This document shows positions 42,068 to 51,100 of a stretch of 64,000 nt of DNA, piece by piece. The stretch's first letter is position 1. Every line of letters begins with the position of its first letter. This stretch comes from Arthrobacter sp. NicSoilB4 (GTDB lineage Bacteria; Actinomycetota; Actinomycetes; Actinomycetales; Micrococcaceae). The DNA is taken from assembly GCF_019977335.1 (NCBI RefSeq), contig NZ_AP024653.1, positions 1,550,001 through 1,614,000 on the forward strand, given 5' to 3'. The position numbers and the translations under genes were made by a program. The notes beneath the pieces were generated by a model. That model worked only from the letters and a program-made list of their open reading frames with translations. It was not told where the DNA came from and did not search any database.

Positions 42068-43600
42068 ATGAGGCAAACTCGGAATATCCAGCGCGCGGCC
42101 ATCGCCGCCACGATCGGACTGGCGGTCAGCTTCGCGCCGCCGGCCCTTGCAGCAACCGGAACAGGCTCGAACGCCCTGCGGTCCGCGGTGACGGCCCAGA
42201 ACATCACGACCCATCTCCAGGCCCTCCAGGCCATTGCGGATGCCAACGGCGGCAACCGTGCGGCAGGGACTTCAGGCTACGAGGCATCCGCCCGGTACAT
42301 CGAGCAGAAACTCACGGCAGCCGGCTACACGACAGCGCGCCAGCACTTCACCTACGAGCAGTACCAGACCGTCAGCGCCTCCCTGCAGCGGCTGTCCCCG
42401 TCCACCAAGGAATACGCCTACGGCGGCGACATGGACGGATTTTGGGACATGGACTACTCCGGCGAGGGGGACGTCACTGCACCTGTGTCGGCCGTGGACA
42501 TCAACCTGACCGGCGACCGCGCATCGACCAGTGGCTGCGAAGCGGCCGACTTCGCCGGCTTTACACCGGGAAACATCGCGCTGATCCAGCGCGGCACCTG
42601 CACGTTCCGGGTCAAGGCGGACAACGCCCTCAATGCCAGGGCGTCGGGGGTCATCATCTTCAACCAGGGCAACGTGGTGCCCGGCGAAGACCGCACCATT
42701 CTGTTTGGCGGAACCCTCGGCGCGCCACAGCCGAAGATTCCGGTGGTCAGCACGAGCTTCGACACGGGCGCCGAACTCGCCGGGCTGCAGGACGTGGTCA
42801 TGCGCATCGCCGTCGACGCCACCATCACCGAAACCTCGTCCTTCAACATCCTGGCGGACACTCCAGCGGGACGTGCCGACCGTACCGTGGTGGTGGGGGC
42901 GCACCTGGACTCCGTGGCTGAGGGCCCCGGCATCAATGACAACGGCTCCGGAACGGCCGCGATCCTCGAGACAGCGCTCCAGATGGCGGCGTTGAAAATT
43001 GCGCCGACCAACCGGGTGCGCTTCGCCTTCTGGGGCGGGGAAGAGGCCGGGCTGATCGGGTCCGAGTACTACGTCTCCCAGCTGACGGCACGCCAAATCA
43101 AGGAACATGCCGTCAACCTCAACTTCGACATGGTGGGCTCGCCCAACTTCGTCCGCTACGTCTACGACGGCGACGGCTCGGAGTTCGGCGAGAAGGGACC
43201 CAACGGCTCCGCGCTGGTGGAGAAGGTCTTCCTGGACTACTTCAAGTCCCAGAACCTGCCCGTTGCCCCGACGGCGTTCGACGGACGGTCCGACTACTTC
43301 GGTTTCATCAACAACGGAATCCCGGCTGGGGGCCTGTTCACCGGTGCGGAGGACCCCAAGACACCAGAAGAGGCGGCCATCTTCGGCGGCACAGCGGGGG
43401 AACCGCTGGACCCGTGCTACCACTCCGCCTGCGACATGATCGGCAACGTAAACCAAACCGTCCTTGAGGAAATGGCGGACGCGATCGCCCATTCCACGCT
43501 GACCTTCGCCATGACCACCTCGGCGGTCAATGGCACGACTAAGGGCAACGGGGCCGGCAACGTGGACCTCGAATACAAGGCCAACAAGCTGCTCAAGTAG
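42068..43600 (+). CDS. secreted M28 zinc aminopeptidase with PA domain, 510 aa
   Basis: Signal peptide predicted in the first ~29 residues (IQRAAIAATIGLAVSFAPPA, cleavage after ALA). Pro-like segment, then a PA (protease-associated) domain about 140-240 (GNIALIQRGTCTFRVKADNA), then the M28 catalytic domain: VVVGAHLDSVAEGPGINDNG (His-Asp and Asp bridging), FWGGEEAGLIGSEYYVSQL (catalytic Glu-Glu), NLNFDMVGSP and CYHSACDMIG (last His). The layout is that of bacterial extracellular leucine/aminopeptidases. Clear GGAG ribosome-binding site. It follows parE but probably has its own promoter and a structured leader. Confidence 0.93.
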   Translation: MRQTRNIQRAAIAATIGLAVSFAPPALAATGTGSNALRSAVTAQNITTHLQALQAIADANGGNRAAGTSGYEASARYIEQKLTAAGYTTARQHFTYEQYQTVSASLQRLSPSTKEYAYGGDMDGFWDMDYSGEGDVTAPVSAVDINLTGDRASTSGCEAADFAGFTPGNIALIQRGTCTFRVKADNALNARASGVIIFNQGNVVPGEDRTILFGGTLGAPQPKIPVVSTSFDTGAELAGLQDVVMRIAVDATITETSSFNILADTPAGRADRTVVVGAHLDSVAEGPGINDNGSGTAAILETALQMAALKIAPTNRVRFAFWGGEEAGLIGSEYYVSQLTARQIKEHAVNLNFDMVGSPNFVRYVYDGDGSEFGEKGPNGSALVEKVFLDYFKSQNLPVAPTAFDGRSDYFGFINNGIPAGGLFTGAEDPKTPEEAAIFGGTAGEPLDPCYHSACDMIGNVNQTVLEEMADAIAHSTLTFAMTTSAVNGTTKGNGAGNVDLEYKANKLLK

Positions 43601-43627
43601 CAGCCGGGCCACAGCAGCGCAACGGGT

Positions 43628-43664
43628 GCCGGGCCGCGCCGCCTCCGGGCGGGGGCGGCCCGGC
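43628..43664. terminator. hairpin terminator between the M28 and M56 genes
   Basis: 10-bp perfect stem GCCGGGCCGC / GCGGCCCGGC (43628-43637, 43655-43664) with a G/C-rich 17-base loop, then CTCTGTGC. No clean T run. Confidence 0.55.
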
Positions 43665-43731
43665 CTCTGTGCTGGCAGTCTGCGTCAGCATCCGGCGGCT
43701 ACCTTTCGGCGTCGGACGCCGCCGAAAGGAC

Positions 43732-44721
43732 TCAGCCGAGCAGGCCGGGGACGATCAGCAGGGCGGTCGGGACCGCCAGCAGCAGCAGGCAGCCTGCCAC
43801 CACCGCGGCGCGCACGGGTTCCGGGAGGGGAGGCTGCGGGGAGAGCAGGCGGCTGACGCGGGACGCCGTCGTCCGGGCCGAACCGGAGCCGCCGGTGGCA
43901 CCGGGCTGGCCGGGCTCGACGTCGGACAGCTCCGGTCCGCCGAACGCCATCCGGGTATCCGGAGTCCCAGGCGATCCGCTGGCCACGATCGCGATCGCCT
44001 TGATCAGGGTGGCCCGGCTCTCTGACTTCAACGCGACGTCGTCGGCGAGCATCTCGATCAGCGAGCTGACCGCCTCCTGGGCCAGCCGTGTGGTGGGCAG
44101 CCAGGGAAGGGCCTGCCGCCAGGCGGCAAAAGCCCAGAGCAGCAGATGGTGGCGCTGGTCCAGGTGGGCGTTTTCATGGTTCAGGACGGCGCGGAGTTCT
44201 GCGGGTTCCAGGGCCGCCATAAGCCCGTCGGAAAGCACGGTGACCGAACGCGCGCCGCCGGGAAGGCAGTACGCGACGGGGGAGTCGACGTTGATCACCA
44301 TGGTCCGGGGCCCGTCCGCGGAGGGGGAGGCAAGCAACGCCAGCAGTTCGCGGTGCCGCCGCCGCTGGCGCTGGATCTTGTAGTAGGTCAGCAGCAGCGT
44401 GAACACCAGATGGGCCGTCAGCAGTGCCGCGGCCGACAGGGCGAAGATATGCCAGAAGCCCAGGTCCGTGGTGGGCGCATTGTTGAACACCATCCCGGCC
44501 AGGGCCTTCAGGCCGGCCAGCAGGTTGTCGCCGACGGGTTCCAAGCCGTAGACCAGCATGGCGCCGATCATGGACAGGCCGCCTGCGAGGGCGATCGCCT
44601 GCCAGAGCAGCATGGCCGTGAACGGCGAACGTGCCGGCCACTGGGCGCGGGAAAGCAGGATAGGCACCGGCCAGGCCAGCACTACCGCCAGGACCGCCAG
44701 AAACCATGAGGTCCAGAACAT
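43732..44721 (-). CDS. M56 family (BlaR1/MecR1-like) membrane metalloprotease, 329 aa
   Basis: Membrane sensor protease that would cleave its partner repressor. The N-terminal half has several spans (about 5-25, 32-60, 94-118). The zinc motif is LNHENAHLDQRHH (HExxH-like, H-E-N-A-H) near residue 190, followed by further hydrophilic residues and a C-terminal span (about 300-325). It lacks the extracellular penicillin-binding sensor domain of classical BlaR1, like most actinobacterial M56 proteins. Encoded 6 bases after blaI on the same strand, so the pair is an operon. The ligand or stress it senses is unknown. Confidence 0.88.
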   Translation of the reverse strand: MFWTSWFLAVLAVVLAWPVPILLSRAQWPARSPFTAMLLWQAIALAGGLSMIGAMLVYGLEPVGDNLLAGLKALAGMVFNNAPTTDLGFWHIFALSAAALLTAHLVFTLLLTYYKIQRQRRRHRELLALLASPSADGPRTMVINVDSPVAYCLPGGARSVTVLSDGLMAALEPAELRAVLNHENAHLDQRHHLLLWAFAAWRQALPWLPTTRLAQEAVSSLIEMLADDVALKSESRATLIKAIAIVASGSPGTPDTRMAFGGPELSDVEPGQPGATGGSGSARTTASRVSRLLSPQPPLPEPVRAAVVAGCLLLLAVPTALLIVPGLLG

Positions 44722-44727
44722 CGGGTG

Positions 44728-45114
44728 CTAGCTGAGTCCCAGTAGCTTGCGCAGCGTTTCTGCCTCGGTATCGGTGACGGAACCAATAAAGCGTGCCAGC
44801 ACGGCCTCGCGGTCCGGTGCGGAACCCAGGACCTCGTGCATCAATTCAGCGGTGTGGTCCTCACGGCTGGAGACTGCCTGGTAGCGGTGCGGGCGGGTGC
44901 CGCGTTCGCGCTCCACCAGGCCCTTGCGCTCAAGGCGGGAAAGTACGGTCAGGACCGTCGTGACGGCCAGGTCCTTGCCCTCGTGCCCTGCGCTACCGTT
45001 TTCCGCGCGGGTGCTCAGGGCGAGCAGATCCCGCAGGGTGTTCGCCGTTGCAGCCTCATGGCCCGCCCAGAGCAGGTCCATCACAGCCCGTTCCAGTTCA
45101 CCGAGACTTGCCAT
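44728..45114 (-). CDS. BlaI/MecI/CopY family transcriptional repressor, 128 aa
   Basis: Penicillinase-repressor family winged helix: LGELERAVMDLLWAGHEAAT (start of helix 1), VTTVLTVLSRLERKGLVERE (recognition helix and wing) and HRYQAVSSREDHTAELMHEV. The C-terminal dimerisation helix carries the region usually cut by the M56 partner. It is 128 residues, as usual. The ATG is preceded by AGGA about 8 bases upstream. It is divergent from cydA and there are three copies of one inverted repeat (45211, 45379, 45402) between them, the best candidate binding sites. Confidence 0.92.
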   Translation of the reverse strand: MASLGELERAVMDLLWAGHEAATANTLRDLLALSTRAENGSAGHEGKDLAVTTVLTVLSRLERKGLVERERGTRPHRYQAVSSREDHTAELMHEVLGSAPDREAVLARFIGSVTDTEAETLRKLLGLS

Positions 45115-45167
45115 TCCGTACGTCCTTCGTGAGTGCCGCTCCGGCCGATCGACTCTGCCGGGCGGTA

Positions 45168-45182
45168 AGTGAATACTTCACT
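45168..45182. promoter_or_regulatory. perfect palindrome, possibly a Rex-type operator
   Basis: AGTGAA-TAC-TTCACT, a perfect 15-base palindrome. Its half-sites (GTGAA/TTCAC) resemble those of the NADH-sensing repressor Rex, known to control cydABCD in Streptomyces, but the central spacer is 3 bases where Rex sites usually have 4. It lies just upstream of the blaI gene. Confidence 0.4.
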
Positions 45183-45210
45183 CATAAATTTACCGTGTTT
45201 TGCGGATAGT

Positions 45211-45227
45211 TTCTACATAAGGTAGAA
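45211..45227. promoter_or_regulatory. candidate BlaI operator 1
   Basis: TTCTAC-ATAAG-GTAGAA, an inverted repeat with an N5 spacer, about 97 bases upstream of the blaI start codon. The same arms and spacing occur at 45379 and 45402. Confidence 0.7.
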
Positions 45228-45378
45228 CTGCCCGGCCCTGGCGTGTCGTCCGCCTTGCCCTGGCCATTCCGGCCGGCCCGGAAGTCGAGGTCGGGGCCGG
45301 GGCCCGCGCCGGCGGCGGCTCCATTGCGGGCCACAGCGCACCGTGGGACTCTGGGGTGCAGGGAACCATCCAAAAGTG

Positions 45379-45395
45379 TTCTACACTCTGTAGAA
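45379..45395. promoter_or_regulatory. candidate BlaI operator 2
   Basis: TTCTAC-ACTCT-GTAGAA; the arms extend to TTCTACA and TGTAGAA. It lies 53 bases before the cydA start codon. Confidence 0.75.
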
Positions 45396-45401
45396 GAATC
45401 T

Positions 45402-45418
45402 TTCTACGTGATGTAGAA
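45402..45418. promoter_or_regulatory. candidate BlaI operator 3
   Basis: TTCTAC-GTGAT-GTAGAA, centred 23 bases from operator 2 and likely overlapping the cydA transcription start. Confidence 0.75.
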
Positions 45419-45447
45419 GTTGCTCGCCTAGCTAAGTAGGGACTGCC

Positions 45448-47043
45448 TTGGACGCCTTGGAAATCGCACGCTGGCAATTCGGAATCACCACCGTCTACCA
45501 CTTCATGATGGTGCCGCTCACGATTGGCCTGGGCCTGGTCGTCGCCGTGATCCAGACGATGTGGCACCGGACCGGCAAGCCGGAATACCTCCGGATGACC
45601 AAGTTCTGGGGCAAGCTCTTCCTGATCAACTTCATCATGGGCGTCGCGACCGGCATTGTGCAGGAATTCCAGTTCGGCATGGCGTGGAGCGAGTACAGCC
45701 GCTTCGTGGGCGACGTGTTCGGTGCGCCGCTGGCGATGGAAGCCCTGCTGGCGTTCTTTGTGGAATCGACCTTCCTGGGCCTCTGGATCTTCGGTTGGAA
45801 GCAGCTCAAGCCCGCCGTCCACCTGGCCTGCCTCTGGATCGCCGTGATCGGCTCGGTCTTCTCCGCCTACTTCATCATCGTGGCGAACAGTTGGATGCAG
45901 CACCCGGTCGGCGTCGAGATGATCGACGGCCGTCCCGTGATGACCGACGCCTGGGCGGTCTTCACCAACAACACCGCCCTCGTCGCTGTCCCGCACACCA
46001 TCTTCGGCGCCCTCGCCGTCGCCGGCGCCTTCCTCCTCGGCATCGCCTGGTACCACCTGTGGCGCCGCCGCCACGACGGAATCGACACGATCGGTGAGGA
46101 CGGCAAGGTCATTCCGGGCGAGTCAGCAATCCCAGGCCGGGACCGCACCGACCATGCCGTCTGGATCCGCTCCCTGCGGATCGGCGCCGTCGTCGCCATG
46201 ATCTCCTTCGCCGGGACCGCTATCACCGGGGACCTGCAAGGCAAGCTGATGTTCGAACAGCAGCCCATGAAGATGGCGGCCGCCGAAGCGGCCTGCCACG
46301 ACGGCACCGGCTTCTCCATCCTGAGCATCGGCAACCTTGGCTCCAAGAACTGCGATGAAATCGTGGCCGTGATCGAGGTCCCCGGGATTCTCTCCTTCCT
46401 CGCCAAGGGGGACTTCACCACCGAGGTCCAGGGCGTCAACAGCCTGCTGGACCAGTACAAGGCCGACTACGGCACCCACCTGCCGGACAACCCCATCTAC
46501 GGGGAACGGGCCGGACAGGAGATCCAGTACATCCCGGTCATGGAGGTCACCTACTGGGGCTTCCGGATGATGATCGGCTTCGGCGGCGTGGCCGCGCTGG
46601 CCGCCCTAGTGGCCCTCTGGCTCGCCCGCAAGGGCACCGTCCCGGCCTCCCGTGGCCTGATGAGGCTCGCCGTCTTCGGGATCCTGGCACCCTTCGGCGC
46701 GAACGCCGCCGGCTGGATCTTCACCGAAATGGGCCGGCAGCCGTTCGTCGTCGCGCCCAACCCGGATCCCAGCGGAATCGACCAGGTGTTCATGTTCACC
46801 GCCGCGGCCGTCTCACCCGGCGTCTCGGCCGGAGAGCTCATGACCTCCCTTGTGGTGCTCACCGCCGTGTACGCATTGCTGCTGGTGGTCGAGGTGAAGC
46901 TGCTGGTCAAGTACATCCGCGGCGGGGTGGTCGCCGCCATGCCGGAACTCACGCACGTCCCCGTCGACGAGAACGAGGACGCCACGCCCAAGGACGGTGG
47001 CCCCGGCAAGCCCGGGGACGACGTCCTGGCCTTCGCCTACTAA
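45448..47043 (+). CDS. cydA: cytochrome bd ubiquinol/menaquinol oxidase subunit I, 531 aa
   Basis: Catalytic subunit of the high-affinity terminal oxidase. Haem ligands: His18 in WQFGITTVYHFMMVPLT (haem b595/d region), a later His region (AVPHTIFGALAVAGAF) and a Met in VMEVTYWGFRMM (b558 ligand). The Q-loop is short (the non-enterobacterial type). About nine membrane spans. It starts with TTG at 45448, with AGGGA 9 bases upstream. First gene of cydA-cydB-cydDC, with BlaI-type operators upstream. The C-terminal tail is unusually acidic and hydrophilic (ENEDATPKDG). Confidence 0.97.
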   Translation: MDALEIARWQFGITTVYHFMMVPLTIGLGLVVAVIQTMWHRTGKPEYLRMTKFWGKLFLINFIMGVATGIVQEFQFGMAWSEYSRFVGDVFGAPLAMEALLAFFVESTFLGLWIFGWKQLKPAVHLACLWIAVIGSVFSAYFIIVANSWMQHPVGVEMIDGRPVMTDAWAVFTNNTALVAVPHTIFGALAVAGAFLLGIAWYHLWRRRHDGIDTIGEDGKVIPGESAIPGRDRTDHAVWIRSLRIGAVVAMISFAGTAITGDLQGKLMFEQQPMKMAAAEAACHDGTGFSILSIGNLGSKNCDEIVAVIEVPGILSFLAKGDFTTEVQGVNSLLDQYKADYGTHLPDNPIYGERAGQEIQYIPVMEVTYWGFRMMIGFGGVAALAALVALWLARKGTVPASRGLMRLAVFGILAPFGANAAGWIFTEMGRQPFVVAPNPDPSGIDQVFMFTAAAVSPGVSAGELMTSLVVLTAVYALLLVVEVKLLVKYIRGGVVAAMPELTHVPVDENEDATPKDGGPGKPGDDVLAFAY

Positions 47044-47080
47044 GCCTTCGCTCCCACAAGAAACGCAGAGGATACTCAGC

Positions 47081-48130
47081 ATGGAACTGCTTCCCACCAT
47101 CTGGTTCATCGCCATCGCGGTGCTGTGGACGGGCTACCTCTTTCTGGAGGGCTTTGACCTCGGCGTCGGAATGCTGATGAAGGGCTTCGCGCGGGACAAC
47201 ACCGAACGCCGGGTGCTTCTCAACACGGTCGGCCCGGTCTGGGACGGCAATGAGGTCTGGCTCCTGACCGCCGGCGGCGCCACCTTCGCGGCCTTCCCGC
47301 TTTGGTATGCGTCCTTGTTCTCCGCGCTGTACCTGCCGCTGCTGCTGGTCCTGGTGGCCCTCATCTTCCGGGCCGTGGCTTTCGAGTACCGCGGCAAGGT
47401 GGACAACCCGCGGTGGCGTGCCCGCTGGGACTGGGCCATCTCCCTGGGCTCCCTCGTGGCGGCCTTCGGTATCGGGGCCGCCCTGGGGCTCACCACCACC
47501 GGACTTCCGGTCAACGCCAACGGCGACCGCGAAGGCGGGCCATTCGCCTGGTTCAGCGCCTACGCCGTGCTCGGCGGTCTCGCCGTCGTCGGATTCTCGC
47601 TGCTGCACGGCCTTGCTTTCCTTGCGTTGAAGACCGACGGCGACGTCCGGCACCGCGCACGGCAGTGGTTCGTCCGGCTCCTCCCCGTCCTGCTGCTGCC
47701 GATGGCCGGCTGGGCGGTCAGCCTGCAGCTGCTCAGCGGCGAGGTGTGGACCGTGGCGGCCGTCGTCGCCGCCGTCGTGGCCGCCGTCCTGGCCTGGAAG
47801 TTCGCCCGCGCAGGTGCCGAAGGGCGTGCGTTCCTGTCCCTGGGGACGTTCCTGCTGCTGGGGAGCGCCTCGATCTTCGGCGCAGCGTTCCCCGTTGTAC
47901 TGCCGTCCACGCTGAACCCGGACTTCAACCTGACCATCTCCAACGCCTCCTCCTCGGACTACACCCTGGGGCTGATGAGCATCGTTGCCTGCATCGGGCT
48001 GCCACTGGTCCTCGCGTACCAGGCCTGGACGTACTGGGTGTTCCGGCGCCGGGTGAGCGGCGCACACATTCCCGAGGCCCACAGTTTCCTCCCCGCCATC
48101 GCCGCCAAGGCGCTGGCACCGAAGGACTAG
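47081..48130 (+). CDS. cydB: cytochrome bd oxidase subunit II, 349 aa
   Basis: Partner of CydA. Begins MELLPTIWFIAIAVLWTGYL and FLEGFDLGVGML, the usual subunit II start, with RRVLLNTVGPVWDGNEVWLL conserved after the first loop. Eight hydrophobic segments. Starts 37 bases after cydA with AGAGGA upstream (47067-47072). The next gene starts 6 bases after its stop, so the three genes form one transcription unit. Confidence 0.97.
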   Translation: MELLPTIWFIAIAVLWTGYLFLEGFDLGVGMLMKGFARDNTERRVLLNTVGPVWDGNEVWLLTAGGATFAAFPLWYASLFSALYLPLLLVLVALIFRAVAFEYRGKVDNPRWRARWDWAISLGSLVAAFGIGAALGLTTTGLPVNANGDREGGPFAWFSAYAVLGGLAVVGFSLLHGLAFLALKTDGDVRHRARQWFVRLLPVLLLPMAGWAVSLQLLSGEVWTVAAVVAAVVAAVLAWKFARAGAEGRAFLSLGTFLLLGSASIFGAAFPVVLPSTLNPDFNLTISNASSSDYTLGLMSIVACIGLPLVLAYQAWTYWVFRRRVSGAHIPEAHSFLPAIAAKALAPKD

Positions 48131-48136
48131 CACCCG

Positions 48137-51100
48137 ATGAGACCGCAGTTCCCCGCCGGCCCCGCCAACCGCGCCGCCCTCTACCTGCTGGGCCTGCTCG
48201 CTGCCCTGAAGGCCCTGGCCCTCGTGCTGATGGGGCAGGCCGTCGCGTCCATGCTGGCGGGGCTGATGGCAGGCGACCCTGCGTGGGCTGCTCAGCTGTA
48301 CTGGGGCATCGCGGGGGTGGTGCTGCGGTCTCTGACCGTCTGGGCGCAGGCCGTGGCCTCGCGCCGGGCCGCGTTGGGAGTGAAGGAGGAACTGCGCTCG
48401 CAGCTGCTCGAGCGGGCGCTGCGCAACGGCACCCGGGGCGCCGGCCCCTCCGACGGCGGACTGGCCATTCTCGCGACCCGGGGACTGGACGCCCTGGACA
48501 ACTACTACACCCAGTTCCTGCCCGCCCTGGTGAACTGCGCCGCGATTCCGCTGCTGTTGGGGGCCCGGATCCTGTTCGCGGACTGGATCAGCGCCGTAGT
48601 GATCGTGCTGACCGTGCCGCTGGTGCCGCTCTTTATGGTCCTGATCGGCCGCTACACCGAAGACCGCGTCCGGGAAGCCCAGTCTGCCCTGTCCCGGCTG
48701 TCCGGCCACATGCTGGAGCTCGCCAAGGGCCTGCCCGTCCTCGTCGGACTGGGCCGGGCCACCGCCCAGCGCAAGGCCCTCGAGGACCTTTCCGAGGAAT
48801 ACCGCCACCGGACCATGGGCACCTTGCGGACCGCCTTCCTCTCCGCCCTCGCGCTGGAGCTTATCGCCACCATCTCCGTGGCAGTCGTCGCGGTCTTCAT
48901 CGGTGTCCGCCTCGTCCACGGCGACATGGCCCTCGAGGCGGGGCTTCTGGCACTGATCCTCGCCCCCGACTGCTACCTCCCGCTCCGGGAGCTTGGCACC
49001 GCACACCACGCCAGCGACGAGGGCCGTGCCGCGCTCGCCGAAACCACGGCCGTCCTGGAGGAGCCCGAGCCCACGCCGCTGCGGCCCGCTGCGGCCGCTG
49101 CGGCCGTCTCGGGGGCCGGGTCCGGCGCCGGGACGGGCCATCCGCCCGCCCTGGCCGTGGCCGGACTGACGGTCCGCTACGGCGGCCGGTCGGACGCCGC
49201 CGTCGGGCCGTTGAGCTTCACCGCCGCCCCGGGCATGATCACCGCCCTCGACGGCCCCAGCGGCGCCGGCAAGAGCACAGTCTTGGGTGTGCTGGCCGGC
49301 ACCATAGGCACCGGGGGCGGCGCTGGCGGGCCCGGCCGGCAAACAACGGTCACCGGACGGCCTGAAGGATTCACGACGGCGGACCTCGCCTGGGTGCCCC
49401 AGCATCCCGTGATGGTCGCCCGCACCGTGCTGGACGAGGTCCGGCTGTATCTGGGGGCCGCCCAGCCGGCAGACGGCGCCCCGGCCGGCCCCGGCGACGG
49501 CGACGCCACGGCCCTGCGCTGCCTGGCAGCCTGCGCCGCGGAGCACCTCGCCGCGAAGCATCCCGCCGAACTCAGCCCGGGGGAGCTGCGCCGCGTCGCA
49601 CTGGCCCGCGGCCTCGCCCGGATCGAGGCCGGAGCCCGTGTGCTGCTCCTCGATGAACCCACCGCCCACCTGGACCGCGAATCCGCCACTGCGGTCAGCG
49701 GCGCCATCGCCGCGCTCCGCGGAAGGGTCACAGTGCTGCTGGTGGCCCACGACCGGCAGACGCGGGAACTCGCCGACCAGGTCGTGGCAGTGGCGCCCGG
49801 CGCCACCGGCCCAGCCACGTCCGGCACTGCCGGTGCCGAGGCGTCCGCCGTCGGAACTTGGACTGCCGGCGTGCCCGGCACCGAAGCCGCGAAGCTTGAG
49901 ATCCACCGGGCCGACGCCGAGCCGGCCGGATTCGATCAGCCTGGACCCGGTGAGCCAGGGCTTCGCCCGGACGGGAACACTGATCCGGGCGTGAGGCAGG
50001 CCCGGGCCGCCGGAAGCACCGTCCGCGGTTCAACAGCCCGCCGGCTCCGCAGGCTGCTCGCACCGGTCGGAGTCAAATTCGCCGCGGCCGGCGCCGTCGG
50101 CACCCTGGCGGCCCTCTTCGCAGTCGCCCTCGCCGGGCTCTCCGGCTGGCTCATCATCCGTGCCAGCGAGCAGCCCCCCATCCTGTACCTGCTCACCGCG
50201 ATCGTGGGCGTGCGCTTCTTCGGCATCGGCCGGGCCTGCCTGCGCTACCTCGAACGCCTCCTGCTGCACGACGCCGTTTTCGCCGCACTGACCCGGCTCC
50301 GCGGCAGGCTCTGGGAATCGCTGAGCCGCCGCGCCCTCTCGCTGCGCCGGCTCCTGCAGGGCGGCAACGTCCTCGGCACCGTGGTGGACGACGTCGACAC
50401 GGTCCGGGAGCTGCTGCCGCGTGTGGTCCTGCCGCCCCTGACCGCCGTCGCCGTGGCGGCCGCCGCCGTCACCGGCATCGCCTTGCTGCTGCCGGCCGCG
50501 CTTCCCGCCGTCATCGCGGCCGCCCTGGTGAGCCTCGTGGCGGCCCCGGCCCTGGCACTCGCAGCAGACCGGATGTCCACCGGGACAGAACAGCGGCTGC
50601 GCTCCGGCGTCCTCCGCCAGGTCGAGGCGGCCCTCGACGCCCGCGCCGAACTGCACGCCAACAGCGTCGCCGCCCCGGTGCTCGCCGGCATCACGCGCGC
50701 CGACCGCTCGGCAACCGCCGCCTCCCAGCGCTCGGCGTGGGCCGAGGGGCTCGGCCAGGGCCTGACCGTGCTGGCCTGCGGAACAGCGGCGCTGGCCAGT
50801 GGGGTGCTGGCGGCGCCCCTGGCCCTCAGCGGCGCGGTCGAAGCGTCTACGGTCGCCGTCGTGGTCCTGTTCCAGCTCGCGCTCGTGGAACCCTACGCGG
50901 CCATCACGACGGCGGTCCGCCAGTACCCGGCGTTGCGGGCCGTTCTGCGGCGCATCGGCGACGCCGGCGTCCTCGACGGCGACGGCGCACGCACCCACCC
51001 CGACCCGTCCGGTGGGCTGATCCCGGTTGCGGGCAGGCCCGGCGGCCGCGCCGGGATCGAGCTCCGGGATCTTGCGGCGGCGTGGCCGGGCGGGGCGCCG

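Noticed and set aside
46949..49906. 985-codon antisense open frame over cydB and the CydD half
   Set aside because: No domain; Gly/Gln/Arg-rich composition typical of antisense frames at this GC content.
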